Below, one piece after another: positions 43,176-53,145 of a DNA stretch of 64,000 nucleotides (position 1 is its first letter; every line of letters starts with the position of its first letter). Under the pieces are notes generated by a model. It made no database searches. It saw only the letters and a list, made by a program, of their open reading frames with translations, and was not told the origin of the DNA. Source of the stretch: Agarophyton chilense (Eukaryota > Rhodophyta > Florideophyceae > Gracilariales > Gracilariaceae); NCBI GenBank assembly GCA_030374765.1, contig JARGXX010000068.1, positions 2,914,001-2,978,000 of the forward strand, given 5' to 3'. The position numbers and the translations under genes are program-made.

Positions 43176-43656
43176 GATGTGACGGGGGGAGGGCGGGGGT
43201 GAAGGAGAAGGGCGGGAAGAGGAAGGGAGGGGAAGGAGAGCGCGATGAGGAAAGGTTGCGTACGCTGGGAACTGCGCGGGGCGCGGGGGCCGTTTAAGTT
43301 AGGGGCATTGGCGCGGCGCGGTAGGACGAATTGGGGACAGTGGCTGGTTGAGGGGCGGAGACACGAAGTATGTTGAAGGGAGGGAGATGTCCGTGGCGTG
43401 CACCCTTTTGTGACGCCCGTAAACACGCAGCCAACAAAAGATAGCGAAGGCACACAACGCGACGGCTCTGAATTGGGTGCGTACAGCACGAGCGGCATAC
43501 TGTCAGCAGCAGATATTTGCGCCAACGGCAAGCGCGAGTGCATCTCGCAGCAACGCACGCAGCGACAAGCCCAAACGCGACGGCCATTCATCAACAGTGC
43601 GCGGCGACGGCGAGAGATTAGTGGCGAGACGCCACGCGCTACACACGCGTCGCGCC

Positions 43657-44031
43657 ATGCTGGACGGCTTCTGGTCGCTGACGGAGGCGTTCGGTTTGTC
43701 TGCAGCGCGCGCGCCGCGCGACAGCACGTTGCGCATGACCACGCGCGTGCGATGGTTACCGCCGGAAGATGCCGCTCGCTCACACACGCTGTGGCCGGCT
43801 GTGTTGCTGGCGTCCGTCTTGTTGGTTCTCATATTGTGGAGCGCGTTTGCGGCGCGATGCCGCGACAATGGTGATGCGGTGACGAATTCGGCGTCGCAAC
43901 GGCGACGTCGCGAGCGGGGTGGCGCTGCGCGACACGCGCGCGTGTTACGTCGTATTGTGGCCGCGTGTTCTTCTTCGTCGCGCTCTTCCATGGGCTGTCT
44001 GCCGTTGTGTGTGCGAGCGCGTTCGGCGTGA
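43657..44031 (+). CDS. Candidate small single-pass membrane protein, unknown
   Basis: 124 aa if started at ATG 43657 (MLDGFWSLTEAF). One clear hydrophobic helix (LWPAVLLASVLLVLILWSAFAA, trimmed here to 22 residues of the frame) is followed by an Arg-rich segment. Lies in GC-rich DNA and lacks homology that I recognise; may be fortuitous. Confidence 0.25.
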   Translation: MLDGFWSLTEAFGLSAARAPRDSTLRMTTRVRWLPPEDAARSHTLWPAVLLASVLLVLILWSAFAARCRDNGDAVTNSASQRRRRERGGAARHARVLRRIVAACSSSSRSSMGCLPLCVRARSA

Positions 44032-44042
44032 GCTGAGCGTCT

Positions 44043-45116
44043 TTAGCGCGGCGCGGACAATGGTGGCGGTGGCGGCGGCGGTGACTTGGGACTGGCTTGG
44101 CGCGCGTCGCTTGCGAGCTGTTCGGTCACACCGATGGAAAAGTATAGATAAGTGCCCATGACCACGATGGCGCCGCCGAGGAACACCATGGCGTCGTGGC
44201 GCCCGCCGAACACCGCGGCTGAGATGATGACCAGCAGCACGGTTGTGGTGCTCGTGGCGATGGTTTTCACCACTGCGTCTGCGTACTTGTAAACCACGTT
44301 GATGGCGACACCCATGAAGGCGTTGGAGCACACGACGGCCAGCGCCATGCGGTTATAACCCTCGAAGAAGGCCGGTGTGGAGGTGTTGTTCACGCGAGTG
44401 TTTGTAAACAGCGCCACGTTGAGCAATGCGCCAAACATGTACAAGTACACGTTCTTCACGCCGAGCGATGCGCTTTCGAAGCGCTTGATCACATACTCAT
44501 TCCACACATTTGCCACAGATGAATTGAACAAGCTCAGCAGCAGCACGACGTACACGTGAGATTTCAAATGCGCGCGCCCCTCGCATGCGTCAAACTGAGC
44601 CACAACCAACGCGCACATCTGTATGAGCAACACCACCCATCGGTTCACGCTCAGTCGCAAGCCTCGCATAAAGTACAACATGAGCGCACTCACCACGGTA
44701 GCGCCGCTCTTGACAAGCGTGATAGAGCCCGGATCCGCGCGCGCAAACAGCCAAAACATAAGCGCGTTGTTGAAGCAATACAGAGCAGCCAGTCCGAACA
44801 TATGCCAAGCCAATGTTAAAGTGGTTTGCTTGCGCACGCAGTGCGCCACGCCATGCACAGTGCGCTCGTTGTTGAAGATGTACAACAAACTCATGAGCAG
44901 CTTGATGATCTCGCTCAATGCCAGCGAACTCTGCGGCGAAAACGTGTAGCTGCCGCCGGCATGAGCCAGCTTAAGCACCACGGAAGCAAACAGCTGCACG
45001 CCCACCAAACCGACGCACGCGGCAACCTTGACGCGCACGCCATGCTCGCGCGGCGCGCCAACGCCGCTGCTGCGCCGCATCCCACCGCTCTCTGCTGTTT
45101 CACGCGCGGCCGTCAT
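44043..45116 (-). CDS. Nucleotide-sugar transporter, SLC35A (CMP-sialate/UDP-galactose transporter) family
   Basis: 357 aa from ATG at 45116. About ten hydrophobic helices. Family landmarks are visible: LALSEIIKLLMSLLYIF (first helices, with the E-K pair), LYCFNNALMFWLFARADPGS (counterpart of the YALQNNLxYxALSxLDAA motif), SSVANVWNEYVIKR (counterpart of GxYFExxLK) and GVAINVVYKYADAVVKTIATS (counterpart of KYADNIxKxFAxS). These are Golgi antiporters exchanging a nucleotide sugar for UMP or CMP; the sugar cannot be inferred, though UDP-galactose is plausible for an alga. It ends in a poly-proline tail. It lies in a GC-rich stretch and shares a 491-bp divergent spacer with the mannosyltransferase gene. 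Confidence 0.88.
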   Translation of the reverse strand: MTAARETAESGGMRRSSGVGAPREHGVRVKVAACVGLVGVQLFASVVLKLAHAGGSYTFSPQSSLALSEIIKLLMSLLYIFNNERTVHGVAHCVRKQTTLTLAWHMFGLAALYCFNNALMFWLFARADPGSITLVKSGATVVSALMLYFMRGLRLSVNRWVVLLIQMCALVVAQFDACEGRAHLKSHVYVVLLLSLFNSSVANVWNEYVIKRFESASLGVKNVYLYMFGALLNVALFTNTRVNNTSTPAFFEGYNRMALAVVCSNAFMGVAINVVYKYADAVVKTIATSTTTVLLVIISAAVFGGRHDAMVFLGGAIVVMGTYLYFSIGVTEQLASDARQASPKSPPPPPPPLSAPR

Positions 45117-45607
45117 GACGGCCGTCGTCACAGCACTAGTGCACTAGCCAGAGGCTTTTCGGCCGCGACAAACATGGCGCTGCGTGGCGCGGCGGTGTGC
45201 ATCGCCTTTTGTTCTGCGGCGCGGCGTGCGCGCCGACGCGTTCTGCGCAGCGGCGACGCTCGGCGGCGGCGCGCTTCATCGCTGACAATCGCGCCGTTCG
45301 GCGCCGTTGAGCTGTGAGCTCGGGGACGCGTTCAAAGTTACACTAACTTATTCGTATCAAGCAAGGCAGATGTCCATTTTCCACCACGTGGCCACGTATC
45401 AGGCGATCATCTCACAAAGTAGATTGACCTTTCGCTTCGGTGGTGCCCTACGTATTCTGTTTGTAGCAGGCTTGTTCTCCGGCCCGCCTTGGCCATGCGC
45501 ACCAGCACTCAGTTCTCCGCTCCATCGCCTCGATCCCATAGCTTGCGACACTCTGGCACTGCCTCCCGCCGCACATTCGCACGTTTGCACTTGGGCTCTT
45601 CCGCGCA
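45117..45607. other. Divergent promoter region (SLC35A / PIG-Z-like)
   Basis: 491 bp, GC-rich on the left half; holds both 5' ends. Nothing further recognised. Confidence 0.55.
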
Positions 45608-47605
45608 ATGAGCACCAAGGTCACTGAGAGTGACCCGCTCATCACTTCCTCCTCCAAGCCCCCCACCCCGGCCCCAAAGAAGAAGCTCAAGCGCGTGCGG
45701 AAGATTCGCGATCGCACCGCCCCTGATGAACCCGTCACTGCGTCCGTGCAATTGGGCGCCCCAGTCTTCAAAACTTTATTTTCATCTCCGCTCTACCTTC
45801 TTTTCGTCCTTGTCCGCTTTGCGCTCATTTTCACCCCCGCCATTCTGGAGGGAACTGAGTTTGATGAAGGTGTCGATTCCTTAGCTGTTTCATTGCTCCC
45901 ACACATGAATTCTGCTGGTCTTGATCCCGCCGTGCTCGCCGCTCCTTCGGGCATGACTGCCGAATCGAACTACACGCGATCTATTGTGGGAGCATTCGTT
46001 TCCAGCGGCATTCCATACATGGGTGCCAATCTTGTTTGCAATCGTTTCCTCGACGGATGCCGTCCAGAATGGATGGGATACATTGCTATGCTGCTGCCCA
46101 GATTCTGGATGTTCATGCTCAGTTTCGTCACCGATATCTTTCTGCTTCGCACTTTCGCCCAATACGAAGGCCAAAATGCCTTGAATGCGTTGTTAACATA
46201 TTCCTCACTGTGGACCACCTTATTGTCAATGACGCGCAACACCAACTATGCCCTTGAAGCCATGTGTCTCACCATTATCGTCGCTGCATGCTTTGGCTGG
46301 CCTATCAACACAGCCCGACCCTTATTCTGGTGCTCAGCATTCGCTCTTTCGCTCGGTATCTTCTTGCGCCCTTCTTTCGCTTTCTTCGTCGTCACGCCTA
46401 TCCTCTACTTGAGCAACCTGTGGGGCAAAAATGGTTTGCAACCGCTTCGATATGTTCGCGCTGCCTTGGAGGGCGTTGCAATCTTTGCATTCTGGTGCAC
46501 TCTTTGGATAACCGTTGATTCCATTTATTTTGGTACTTTTACGCTCAGGTTTGGTAGCAATATTATAACGAGCTTCGATATGTTTGTCGAGTATGCCACC
46601 AAGGGCTTGCCGTTTTCTTACAAGGGAAAGCTTCTCTACACTCCCATTAACGCTATGAAGCAAGTTCTCAATCGCAGCTATATAATGACCATTGCTCTCA
46701 ACACATCCCCAGGTCAAATGTTCTTGTCGCTCCCTGCCATTCTCGGGCCGTTCTTCATCGTTTTAATCAAGGAATCATTTGAAGGCATGAAAGTAGCCAT
46801 GAAAGAACTAATGAGTGAGATGAAACAAGTCGCAAACGCGAAAAAGCCCAAGAAGAAGAAGCCCAAGAAGGCGGGTATGACCAAGGAGCTGGAAGACGAA
46901 CTTTACGTCTATTTCGATACCATGCAAACCACCTTCCTCTTGGGTCTGCTAGTTGAAGTTATCCAGAATAACGATCGCCTGGGAACCATTTCGCTCTTGT
47001 CTTTAATGCCTGTATGTGTCGTGTGTCTTGCGGGTACGTTGTTTGGAGCAGCGTCCTCAAAGCACTTCCGGACATTCAACCTGGCGTTCACAGCAGCAAT
47101 GATTCTGTTCTACGGCTTTTTCAACCAATCTGGCGTACCCCGTGTGCTGCTCAAAGTAGGTGCGGGTGGCATGGATAGCATCCCCAGCAACGCCGATCTT
47201 ATTATGTTTAAGGGAGTGATTGGGCATCGATCTTTCCTCGGGCCTAATATGAAGAATGTTAGTATCCACGATGCGGGAGATTCACGATTGAAACTTATGA
47301 CTACACTACGTGATCTGAAGGCGCACGACGGATATCGGGAAGAGCTCCTGTTTGTTTGCGCTCCAGGAACTGTCGAGATGAAGGACGAAGAATTCGTCTA
47401 CGTAGATACTCTTGCATACGGGCATATGGCGGTCCAGCAGCTGCCGAATAACATCGACGATGCCTTCAAAAAGTCTACACTGCTCATGTACAAGTTCATC
47501 GGGGACGAAGACGAAGCAATTATTCGCGATGATGAAGAAGCGGCCGAGCAGGAAGAAAGAGAACGAGAGGAGAAGGACGGCGGAGGGTCAAGGGAAGAGT
47601 TGTAG
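45608..47605 (+). CDS. GT22-family ER mannosyltransferase, PIG-Z/SMP3-like
   Basis: 665 aa polytopic protein. Pattern matches to GPI mannosyltransferase 4: LPRFWMFMLSFVTDIFLLR (long membrane helix after the first lumenal loop), ALNALLTYSSLWTTLLSMTRNTNYALEA, LSLGIFLRPSFAFFVVTP, VDSIYFGT and LLYTPINAMKQVLN (counterpart of the TPLNFLxYN motif), with a FNQSGVPRVLL near the end. The family's HPDE-type acidic motif after the first helix is EGTEFDEGVD here. A lysine-rich cytosolic loop (KKPKKKKPKK, about 416-425) and an acidic C-terminal tail are additions. Predicted role: adding the fourth, side-branch mannose to GPI precursors in the ER; the exact linkage is inference. Confidence 0.68.
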   Translation: MSTKVTESDPLITSSSKPPTPAPKKKLKRVRKIRDRTAPDEPVTASVQLGAPVFKTLFSSPLYLLFVLVRFALIFTPAILEGTEFDEGVDSLAVSLLPHMNSAGLDPAVLAAPSGMTAESNYTRSIVGAFVSSGIPYMGANLVCNRFLDGCRPEWMGYIAMLLPRFWMFMLSFVTDIFLLRTFAQYEGQNALNALLTYSSLWTTLLSMTRNTNYALEAMCLTIIVAACFGWPINTARPLFWCSAFALSLGIFLRPSFAFFVVTPILYLSNLWGKNGLQPLRYVRAALEGVAIFAFWCTLWITVDSIYFGTFTLRFGSNIITSFDMFVEYATKGLPFSYKGKLLYTPINAMKQVLNRSYIMTIALNTSPGQMFLSLPAILGPFFIVLIKESFEGMKVAMKELMSEMKQVANAKKPKKKKPKKAGMTKELEDELYVYFDTMQTTFLLGLLVEVIQNNDRLGTISLLSLMPVCVVCLAGTLFGAASSKHFRTFNLAFTAAMILFYGFFNQSGVPRVLLKVGAGGMDSIPSNADLIMFKGVIGHRSFLGPNMKNVSIHDAGDSRLKLMTTLRDLKAHDGYREELLFVCAPGTVEMKDEEFVYVDTLAYGHMAVQQLPNNIDDAFKKSTLLMYKFIGDEDEAIIRDDEEAAEQEEREREEKDGGGSREEL

Positions 47606-48049
47606 ACAACCCATAATTCTAACGAAAACTTTCTCTGTCCACGCACTGTCAAATAGTCCAAGCATCTTTCAAGCGTTATGAACACCATATGAGTCATGCG
47701 TTCTCATCGAGAACCATGATCGTCAGTCATTATTACGTCCTTTCAAATTGTCTCTTGGTGAGCAAAGGGAAGAACCACGTACGAGTTCTTCATGTGAAGG
47801 TGTCACCTTAGATCCTCTTCGCTTGGCCATGCATTGCGTAATCCCCTGCCCCATTACTCTCGGTGAAGCGGTGAGAACAAAAAAAGTAAACGTTGACTGC
47901 TTCCATTCGAAACACACCACTCACCAGCCGGTTTCACGGTTTGGATTTCTTGGTGAAAATGATACTGAGATCAGTACACCGACTCGAGGTAGAGAAATTA
48001 TTTTCCCTTGTAAACTATCAGTAACAGTAAACCGTGATACGAACATGTA
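47606..48049. other. Convergent spacer PIG-Z-like / citrate synthase
   Basis: 444 bp, nothing recognised. Confidence 0.5.
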
Positions 48050-49420
48050 TCACAAGCGGGCGACAAGAAATGACGGGGCTTCTTCGAAAAACACACGTCC
48101 GCCTGGGCGCTGTGTTACATCTGGGACCTCAACAGGCCCTTCCTTGCCAATATATCTCTGATGGGGTCTAGCAATGCGTCTATCCGGGTCGTCAAGAAAT
48201 TCGTTCCAGTGCGCTATCCACCCTGCGGATCTACCAAGAGCAAACAATACTGGGAAGAATTGAGGCTCGAAACCCATTGCCTTGTAAATGATACCGGAAT
48301 AAAAGTCTACGTTAGGGTAGAGCCTGCGAGATGCAAAGAACTCATCTGCAAGAGCTGCCTTCTCGAGCTCGTGGGCAATCTGAATAAGAGGATCAACTGA
48401 TCCCACTAGATCAAAAATGCGATATGCTTCCTGCTGGATTATCTTTGCTCTCGGATCATAGTTCTTGTATATGCGATGCCCGAAGCCCATAAGTCTTTCC
48501 TTCCGCTCTTTAACTCTATCGAGAAAGTTGGGTATGTTGTCAACATGTTCTATTTTCTCAAGCATTCTCAATACGCTTTCACTTGCTCCACCGTGGAGAG
48601 GCCCATACAATGCAGCCACTCCGCCGCACAGCGATGAGAAAATATCCACCCCGGAACTGGATAAATGCCGTACAGCAGACGTTGAACAATTCTGCTCGTG
48701 ATCGGCATGCAGAATGAGCAAGATATCAAGCGTTCGTGCGAGTGCCTCTGATCGTGCCCCAGAATTTAACATGTAAAGAAATCGAGAAGCAAAAGAATTC
48801 TGAGATTGTCCAAGCGGAACAGTAGATGCGTTAAAAGGAGGAAGACCTGCCGTGTGGCGATAAATAGCAGCCACTATTGCTGGCATGGACGCCATGGCGG
48901 TAATAATAGCTTCCCGACGTTTCTGGGGTCTTGAATATACAGTTTGCCCGACAATTGATGGATTGAGAGAAGAGCAAGAAGATGACATGGCTGAAAGGGC
49001 CGCAATGAGGATAGACATGGGATGTGCCGCAGGTGCGAAGGCACGAATAACAGCGTGAACTGAATTCGGCAATGATCCTCTTTGTCTCAAGGATCGTTGC
49101 CATGTTGAAAGGTGATATGTGTCGGGCAAGGCCCCAAATATTAGCAAGTAAGATAGTTCATCGAAGTTGACTTTTTCTACGAGCTGCTCGATGGGGTAAC
49201 CCCGATGACGTAAGACCCCTTTTGCGCCATCAATGTAGGTAATGGACGAAGAAAACGCAGCAGTCGTGGCAAAACCAGGATCATACAGTCTTGGTAAGCC
49301 TGCTGCAAACAATGTCGAAGAACGCAGCGGACCTGGAGGAATCTTTAGAGTGTTTCCATTGATAGATATCTTAGGCTGTGATACGATCTGGGCTCTGGGT
49401 TGATAAGCACTTTCTGGCAT
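48050..49420 (-). CDS. Citrate synthase, bacterial-like/peroxisomal type
   Basis: 456 aa. Condenses acetyl-CoA and oxaloacetate. Catalytic His276 (GPLHGGASE), His315 (GFGHRIYKNYDPR) and Asp372 (NVDFYSG) are all present, with LHADHEQNCSTS upstream. The sequence pattern (YRGYPIEQL-type start, here HRGYPIEQL) is that of the group shared by bacteria and plant glyoxysomal enzymes rather than the mitochondrial eukaryotic type. The C-terminus is VARL; Ala-Arg-Leu is an accepted PTS1-like tripeptide in plants, so a peroxisomal role (glyoxylate cycle or fatty-acid breakdown) is likely but inferred. The first about 30 residues are not an obvious mitochondrial presequence. Confidence 0.94.
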   Translation of the reverse strand: MPESAYQPRAQIVSQPKISINGNTLKIPPGPLRSSTLFAAGLPRLYDPGFATTAAFSSSITYIDGAKGVLRHRGYPIEQLVEKVNFDELSYLLIFGALPDTYHLSTWQRSLRQRGSLPNSVHAVIRAFAPAAHPMSILIAALSAMSSSCSSLNPSIVGQTVYSRPQKRREAIITAMASMPAIVAAIYRHTAGLPPFNASTVPLGQSQNSFASRFLYMLNSGARSEALARTLDILLILHADHEQNCSTSAVRHLSSSGVDIFSSLCGGVAALYGPLHGGASESVLRMLEKIEHVDNIPNFLDRVKERKERLMGFGHRIYKNYDPRAKIIQQEAYRIFDLVGSVDPLIQIAHELEKAALADEFFASRRLYPNVDFYSGIIYKAMGFEPQFFPVLFALGRSAGWIAHWNEFLDDPDRRIARPHQRYIGKEGPVEVPDVTQRPGGRVFFEEAPSFLVARL

Positions 49421-51630
49421 CGTAGCTAAACGAAAGCTGGTATCTTGGATTTTGCAGTGATATGAGCAATTGTCAACGACGGTTCCAGTTCGGCTTGTCT
49501 ACACGGACGCAGATGAGAATCAGGGCAACTGAAATGAAGAGACAAATCCTGGTTCCGTTCTTGTTTGAGTGGAAGCTTGTGCATCGCACAGCGCACCGCT
49601 ACTCCAGCGCCCTCGCTCGCAGGGCACATGAGAGAGGATGATGTAGATCGTTACCAATTGCTAAACCTTCATTCTGTAAGGCAACGTGCAATTATCTCTA
49701 ATAGAACGTGATCGAGCTGGTGCCCAAAAAAATCCCAGAAAATCGAAATAGAAACATTACGTACATACCCTTCGGTACCTCTGTACCTCTATGGGAAAAG
49801 GTACTACTTTGCCTTTCCTCAACATGTGAAGCTAAGAAACTCGCCGAACCGCACAGGGGAATAACCGCCTTCGCAAAATGACTTCAGATGTGACGACAGG
49901 TCGTTTAGATTGTTTTAGGTCAGAAAAAATGAAGTTACGCACTAGCTAGCTAGGGATCCTATTTTCAAGAATGGAAGCTCTCTATAAAACTTTATTCGAA
50001 ACGCTTCGCAGTGTTCATCGCAATGTATGAATACGACACGACGGTTCATGCGCAAAGAAAACATTCAGAACGTCTACCAACATTATCGTGTTTACGACTT
50101 TGACCGTGTAGTCATGTTATTGGCCATGTTACTTACTGACTATGTTACTGACGAACATGTGGAATGTAGTGGTATATGTGGCTACAGGGCCCTTCTATCA
50201 CATTCAGGCTTCGAGACATAAGAAGTTTCCCGCGAGTCTTCGGGTTCAAAAGTGTTCAACCCCCTGGTTCTTCGGTTTTCATATCCATCTCTATGTATTT
50301 TACAAAACGTTCCTAACGGCTGTCACTGACTCGAATGTCTTCTTCGTCAGTTTGTGGATACTTCCTTACATTTTCAATACCGGTCACAGCGCAAGATATA
50401 AATCTTTGAGCTTCGAATAGTTTTCAGTGGTCTCAGCCATGTTCACTACATACGATGCAGGAGTGACAATATCTGCCTCTTCCCTGAGGACTTGTTTTGA
50501 TATTTCTTATGTTTGCGTGGGAATTGAATAATAGCAGAGACAATAGTACTACCATATAACTGCAAATACCTGATTCCCAACAGCTATCGGTCGAATCTAT
50601 GCACTGAGTAGTGTATCATCATGATAGTCTAGGCAGTGCTTTGATTCGAACAACAGCTGTTTGCTCTGCACACGTGTCTTTTTGATCATTATCTTTCTTC
50701 AATGCGAATACTGCGTTTGATCGGAATCGGGGAATCTCTAATCCGATAGAAATGCTTTAAACCTATGTACCGCTTACTGGCACACGTCCTCGATGCTCCA
50801 ACTACATAAACAAAGCGATGTAGTAAATCGGTGATGAGAGTGGATCTCTTTAACCAGCTTTTCGAGAAATTGATCCTCATAGTATGTAACTCGGTCGCCA
50901 GCCAGCCACCCCTTACTCAAAACCATGCAATAAAATTGAGAGAGCCTTTGTAGCAACCTTTCTTTCTGTTGATGCTGATGATCTTGAGCATACCCAAGGT
51001 ACTGATATTGTATTCGACGATTTTCACGTCTTCATCCGTACGCTCTCTCTTCCAAAACAATCAATGCAACATGAAGGACTAGTTCGCCCAAGTACCATGT
51101 AGAGAAATTCTAAGCGGAGCTGGGATTCAAGATGATACTCGATGAAGAACCATAAGATAAATGCACAAAACGAATCTTGCCACAACGAACAGGATAGGTT
51201 ACATTTATGCTCATTCGATATCAACAGAGAAGGCCACCGAAATGACTGCCCGTATATTCACGCTTTATCAATTCTCAAGTGCACCTCCCATTGCATCATG
51301 CTAGCACCTAAGATGACCTTCGCGGAGAGTGGTTTGCCTACCGGCAAGCTGCGAACATGGTCGTGGGCACATGGAAAGTGAAGTTGGAGCGCATGCTTGA
51401 TATCACTTGGGCCGGAGTAGAGCCGGCTGCTTTTTCACGAAAATCTGGAAAGAGAGCATATTTTCGTTGAATTTGGCCAAAGGCCGACGTTCAGTGCCTT
51501 GCAATAGCAGATCTCCGCTGTGCCACACTGAGATTTCGCAACCTATGTTGCACTTGACCTGAGCTGTGTCAACCCTTCCTCGCCATACCTGCGCGCGGCG
51601 TCCAACGATTTACGACAGGCGCTTGTTTGA
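49421..51630. other. Long intergenic region, no gene recognised
   Basis: 2.2 kb between divergently transcribed citrate synthase and the La-motif gene. AT-richer than the flanking genes; only short frames without features. Confidence 0.5.
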
Positions 51631-53145
51631 ATGTCTACTTCGTCCGTCATGCCCGCTTTTACGCTCTCCCCGGCGTCCTTTCTGGGTCAAGGCCACGGCC
51701 TTACTCCAGCAAAGCGCACCAGTACTAATGCCCGCCCATATGCCTGCGCCCGTCCCCAGGCTCCTGCACGTACAATTCTAACGTCATCTGCCGCTTCAGA
51801 GGATCGCTTAGCTTCTGTGCAGACCCAACTGGAATTCTGGTTCTCGGCCGCCAATTTGCGTCGCGACTGGTACCTGCGGCGTCAAATGGATGATGAAGGT
51901 TGGTTGGATCCGTCAATTTTTCTCCACTTCAATCGTACCAAACGCCTCAACGCTACTCTTCGAGATATAATCGATGCGGCGAATAGATCTCCACAACTTG
52001 AAGTTTCTTGCCCAAACAACTCATTTGGGGACAGCGAGGCTCAGACTCGTCTTCGCCGTAGTCCGGACCTTCCGGACTTTTGGAGTTGGGATGACAGCGA
52101 AGCAGATCGAAGCTTCATTCTTGCTAACATCCCGGAAGACAGCTCTATAGAGCTCATTACTGCAGTTTTCGAACGTCTAGCCACGCCGACTTACGTCAAA
52201 GTATTTCGTGTTGAAGGAGTTGCTGAGAAGGCATTGGTGTGTTTTGCCGATGTCGAAACTTCTGAACGTGTTCTCAACAATTTTGCTGCCCTTGCTAACG
52301 CCGCATCTGATAACTTGACTCTCCGCTCGAGAAAAACTCCTGAAGGATTGCTCCCTCGCTATGCTGTTGCCGGTGATACTGACATTCCAGTTCGAACTTT
52401 TGTCCCAACTCCTGCCAACCCTATGCACATATTACATATTTCTGAACTGCCAAGCGACATCTCGTGGAGACGTTTGCGCGATGTTGTCACCCAAGCCGTT
52501 GCCGATATATCAAAAACTCAAATTCGATACTTACTGTACGAGGTCGGAAATCCGATGTGTTATGTGACACTATCACAAGATTCCGAATCGGATTCATTGA
52601 TAGATGTGTTGTGTAGAGACGGAATTGAAATAGATGGCAATCGGGTCAACGTCCGTCTTCTGGAGAGTGAGTCTGACATCCAAGATTACTGGCATCTCTC
52701 GTACGCACTTCAGCAAAAGCGAAAGTCTCTCAAAACAGAAGCAAAGCAAGGGCAGGGATCTCGTCCCAAGGGCGTTATATTGAAATTGGAGGGCTTGGAC
52801 AAAACTGTGTCGTGGAAGAGTTTGATGAAAGATATTTCAAAGTTTGCTCCCGTGGTTTATTTATCGATTTCCTCTGAAGATAATGTAGCCTATGTTCGGA
52901 TGAAATCACCGGAAGACACGAAATTAGTCACAGAGTCCCTCAACACACAACCCTTATGCGGAACTGAAGTAACTGCGACTATACTTCAAGGAGAGGAAGA
53001 GCAGCAATACTGGAAAGAAGCTGATAGAAGGGTAAAAGAAAAAGAGGATGGGAAAATGTTAGCAAAGAATGCTGGTAGTCGTGGAGGAGAATTTGGTCGT
53101 CATTCTGAAGCGAATCAACAAGAACTTTATGAAAAAGAACAGTAA
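51631..53145 (+). CDS. La-motif RNA-binding protein (La/LARP7-like)
   Basis: 504 aa. A Ser/Ala/Pro-rich N-terminus (1-55) precedes a La motif at about 58-128: VQTQLEFWFSAANLRRDWYL, then DEGWLDPSIFLHFNRTKRL, with the aromatic residues that grip RNA 3' UUU-OH ends. Three RRM-like segments follow: about 158-232 (SFILANIPEDSSIELITAVF), about 265-350 (MHILHISELPSDISWRRLRD) and about 375-470 (GVILKLEGLDKTVSWKSLMK), the last followed by a charged helix as in the xRRM of La and LARP7. These proteins protect pol III transcripts (La) or 7SK/telomerase-type RNAs (LARP7/p65); I cannot choose between them. Confidence 0.82.
   Translation: MSTSSVMPAFTLSPASFLGQGHGLTPAKRTSTNARPYACARPQAPARTILTSSAASEDRLASVQTQLEFWFSAANLRRDWYLRRQMDDEGWLDPSIFLHFNRTKRLNATLRDIIDAANRSPQLEVSCPNNSFGDSEAQTRLRRSPDLPDFWSWDDSEADRSFILANIPEDSSIELITAVFERLATPTYVKVFRVEGVAEKALVCFADVETSERVLNNFAALANAASDNLTLRSRKTPEGLLPRYAVAGDTDIPVRTFVPTPANPMHILHISELPSDISWRRLRDVVTQAVADISKTQIRYLLYEVGNPMCYVTLSQDSESDSLIDVLCRDGIEIDGNRVNVRLLESESDIQDYWHLSYALQQKRKSLKTEAKQGQGSRPKGVILKLEGLDKTVSWKSLMKDISKFAPVVYLSISSEDNVAYVRMKSPEDTKLVTESLNTQPLCGTEVTATILQGEEEQQYWKEADRRVKEKEDGKMLAKNAGSRGGEFGRHSEANQQELYEKEQ

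Larger units (their letters stand above)
42685..44042. other. GC-rich spacer with unproven small frames
   Basis: Markedly GC-rich from about 42.85 kb. Long frames on both strands (for example 340 codons on minus, 43783-42761) are Arg/Pro/Ser-rich and typical of chance frames in GC-rich DNA. Two shorter candidates are listed separately. Confidence 0.4.

Noticed and set aside
42761..43783. 340-codon minus-strand frame
   Set aside because: Arg/Pro/Ser-rich composition in GC-rich DNA, comparable frames on the other strand, no domain.
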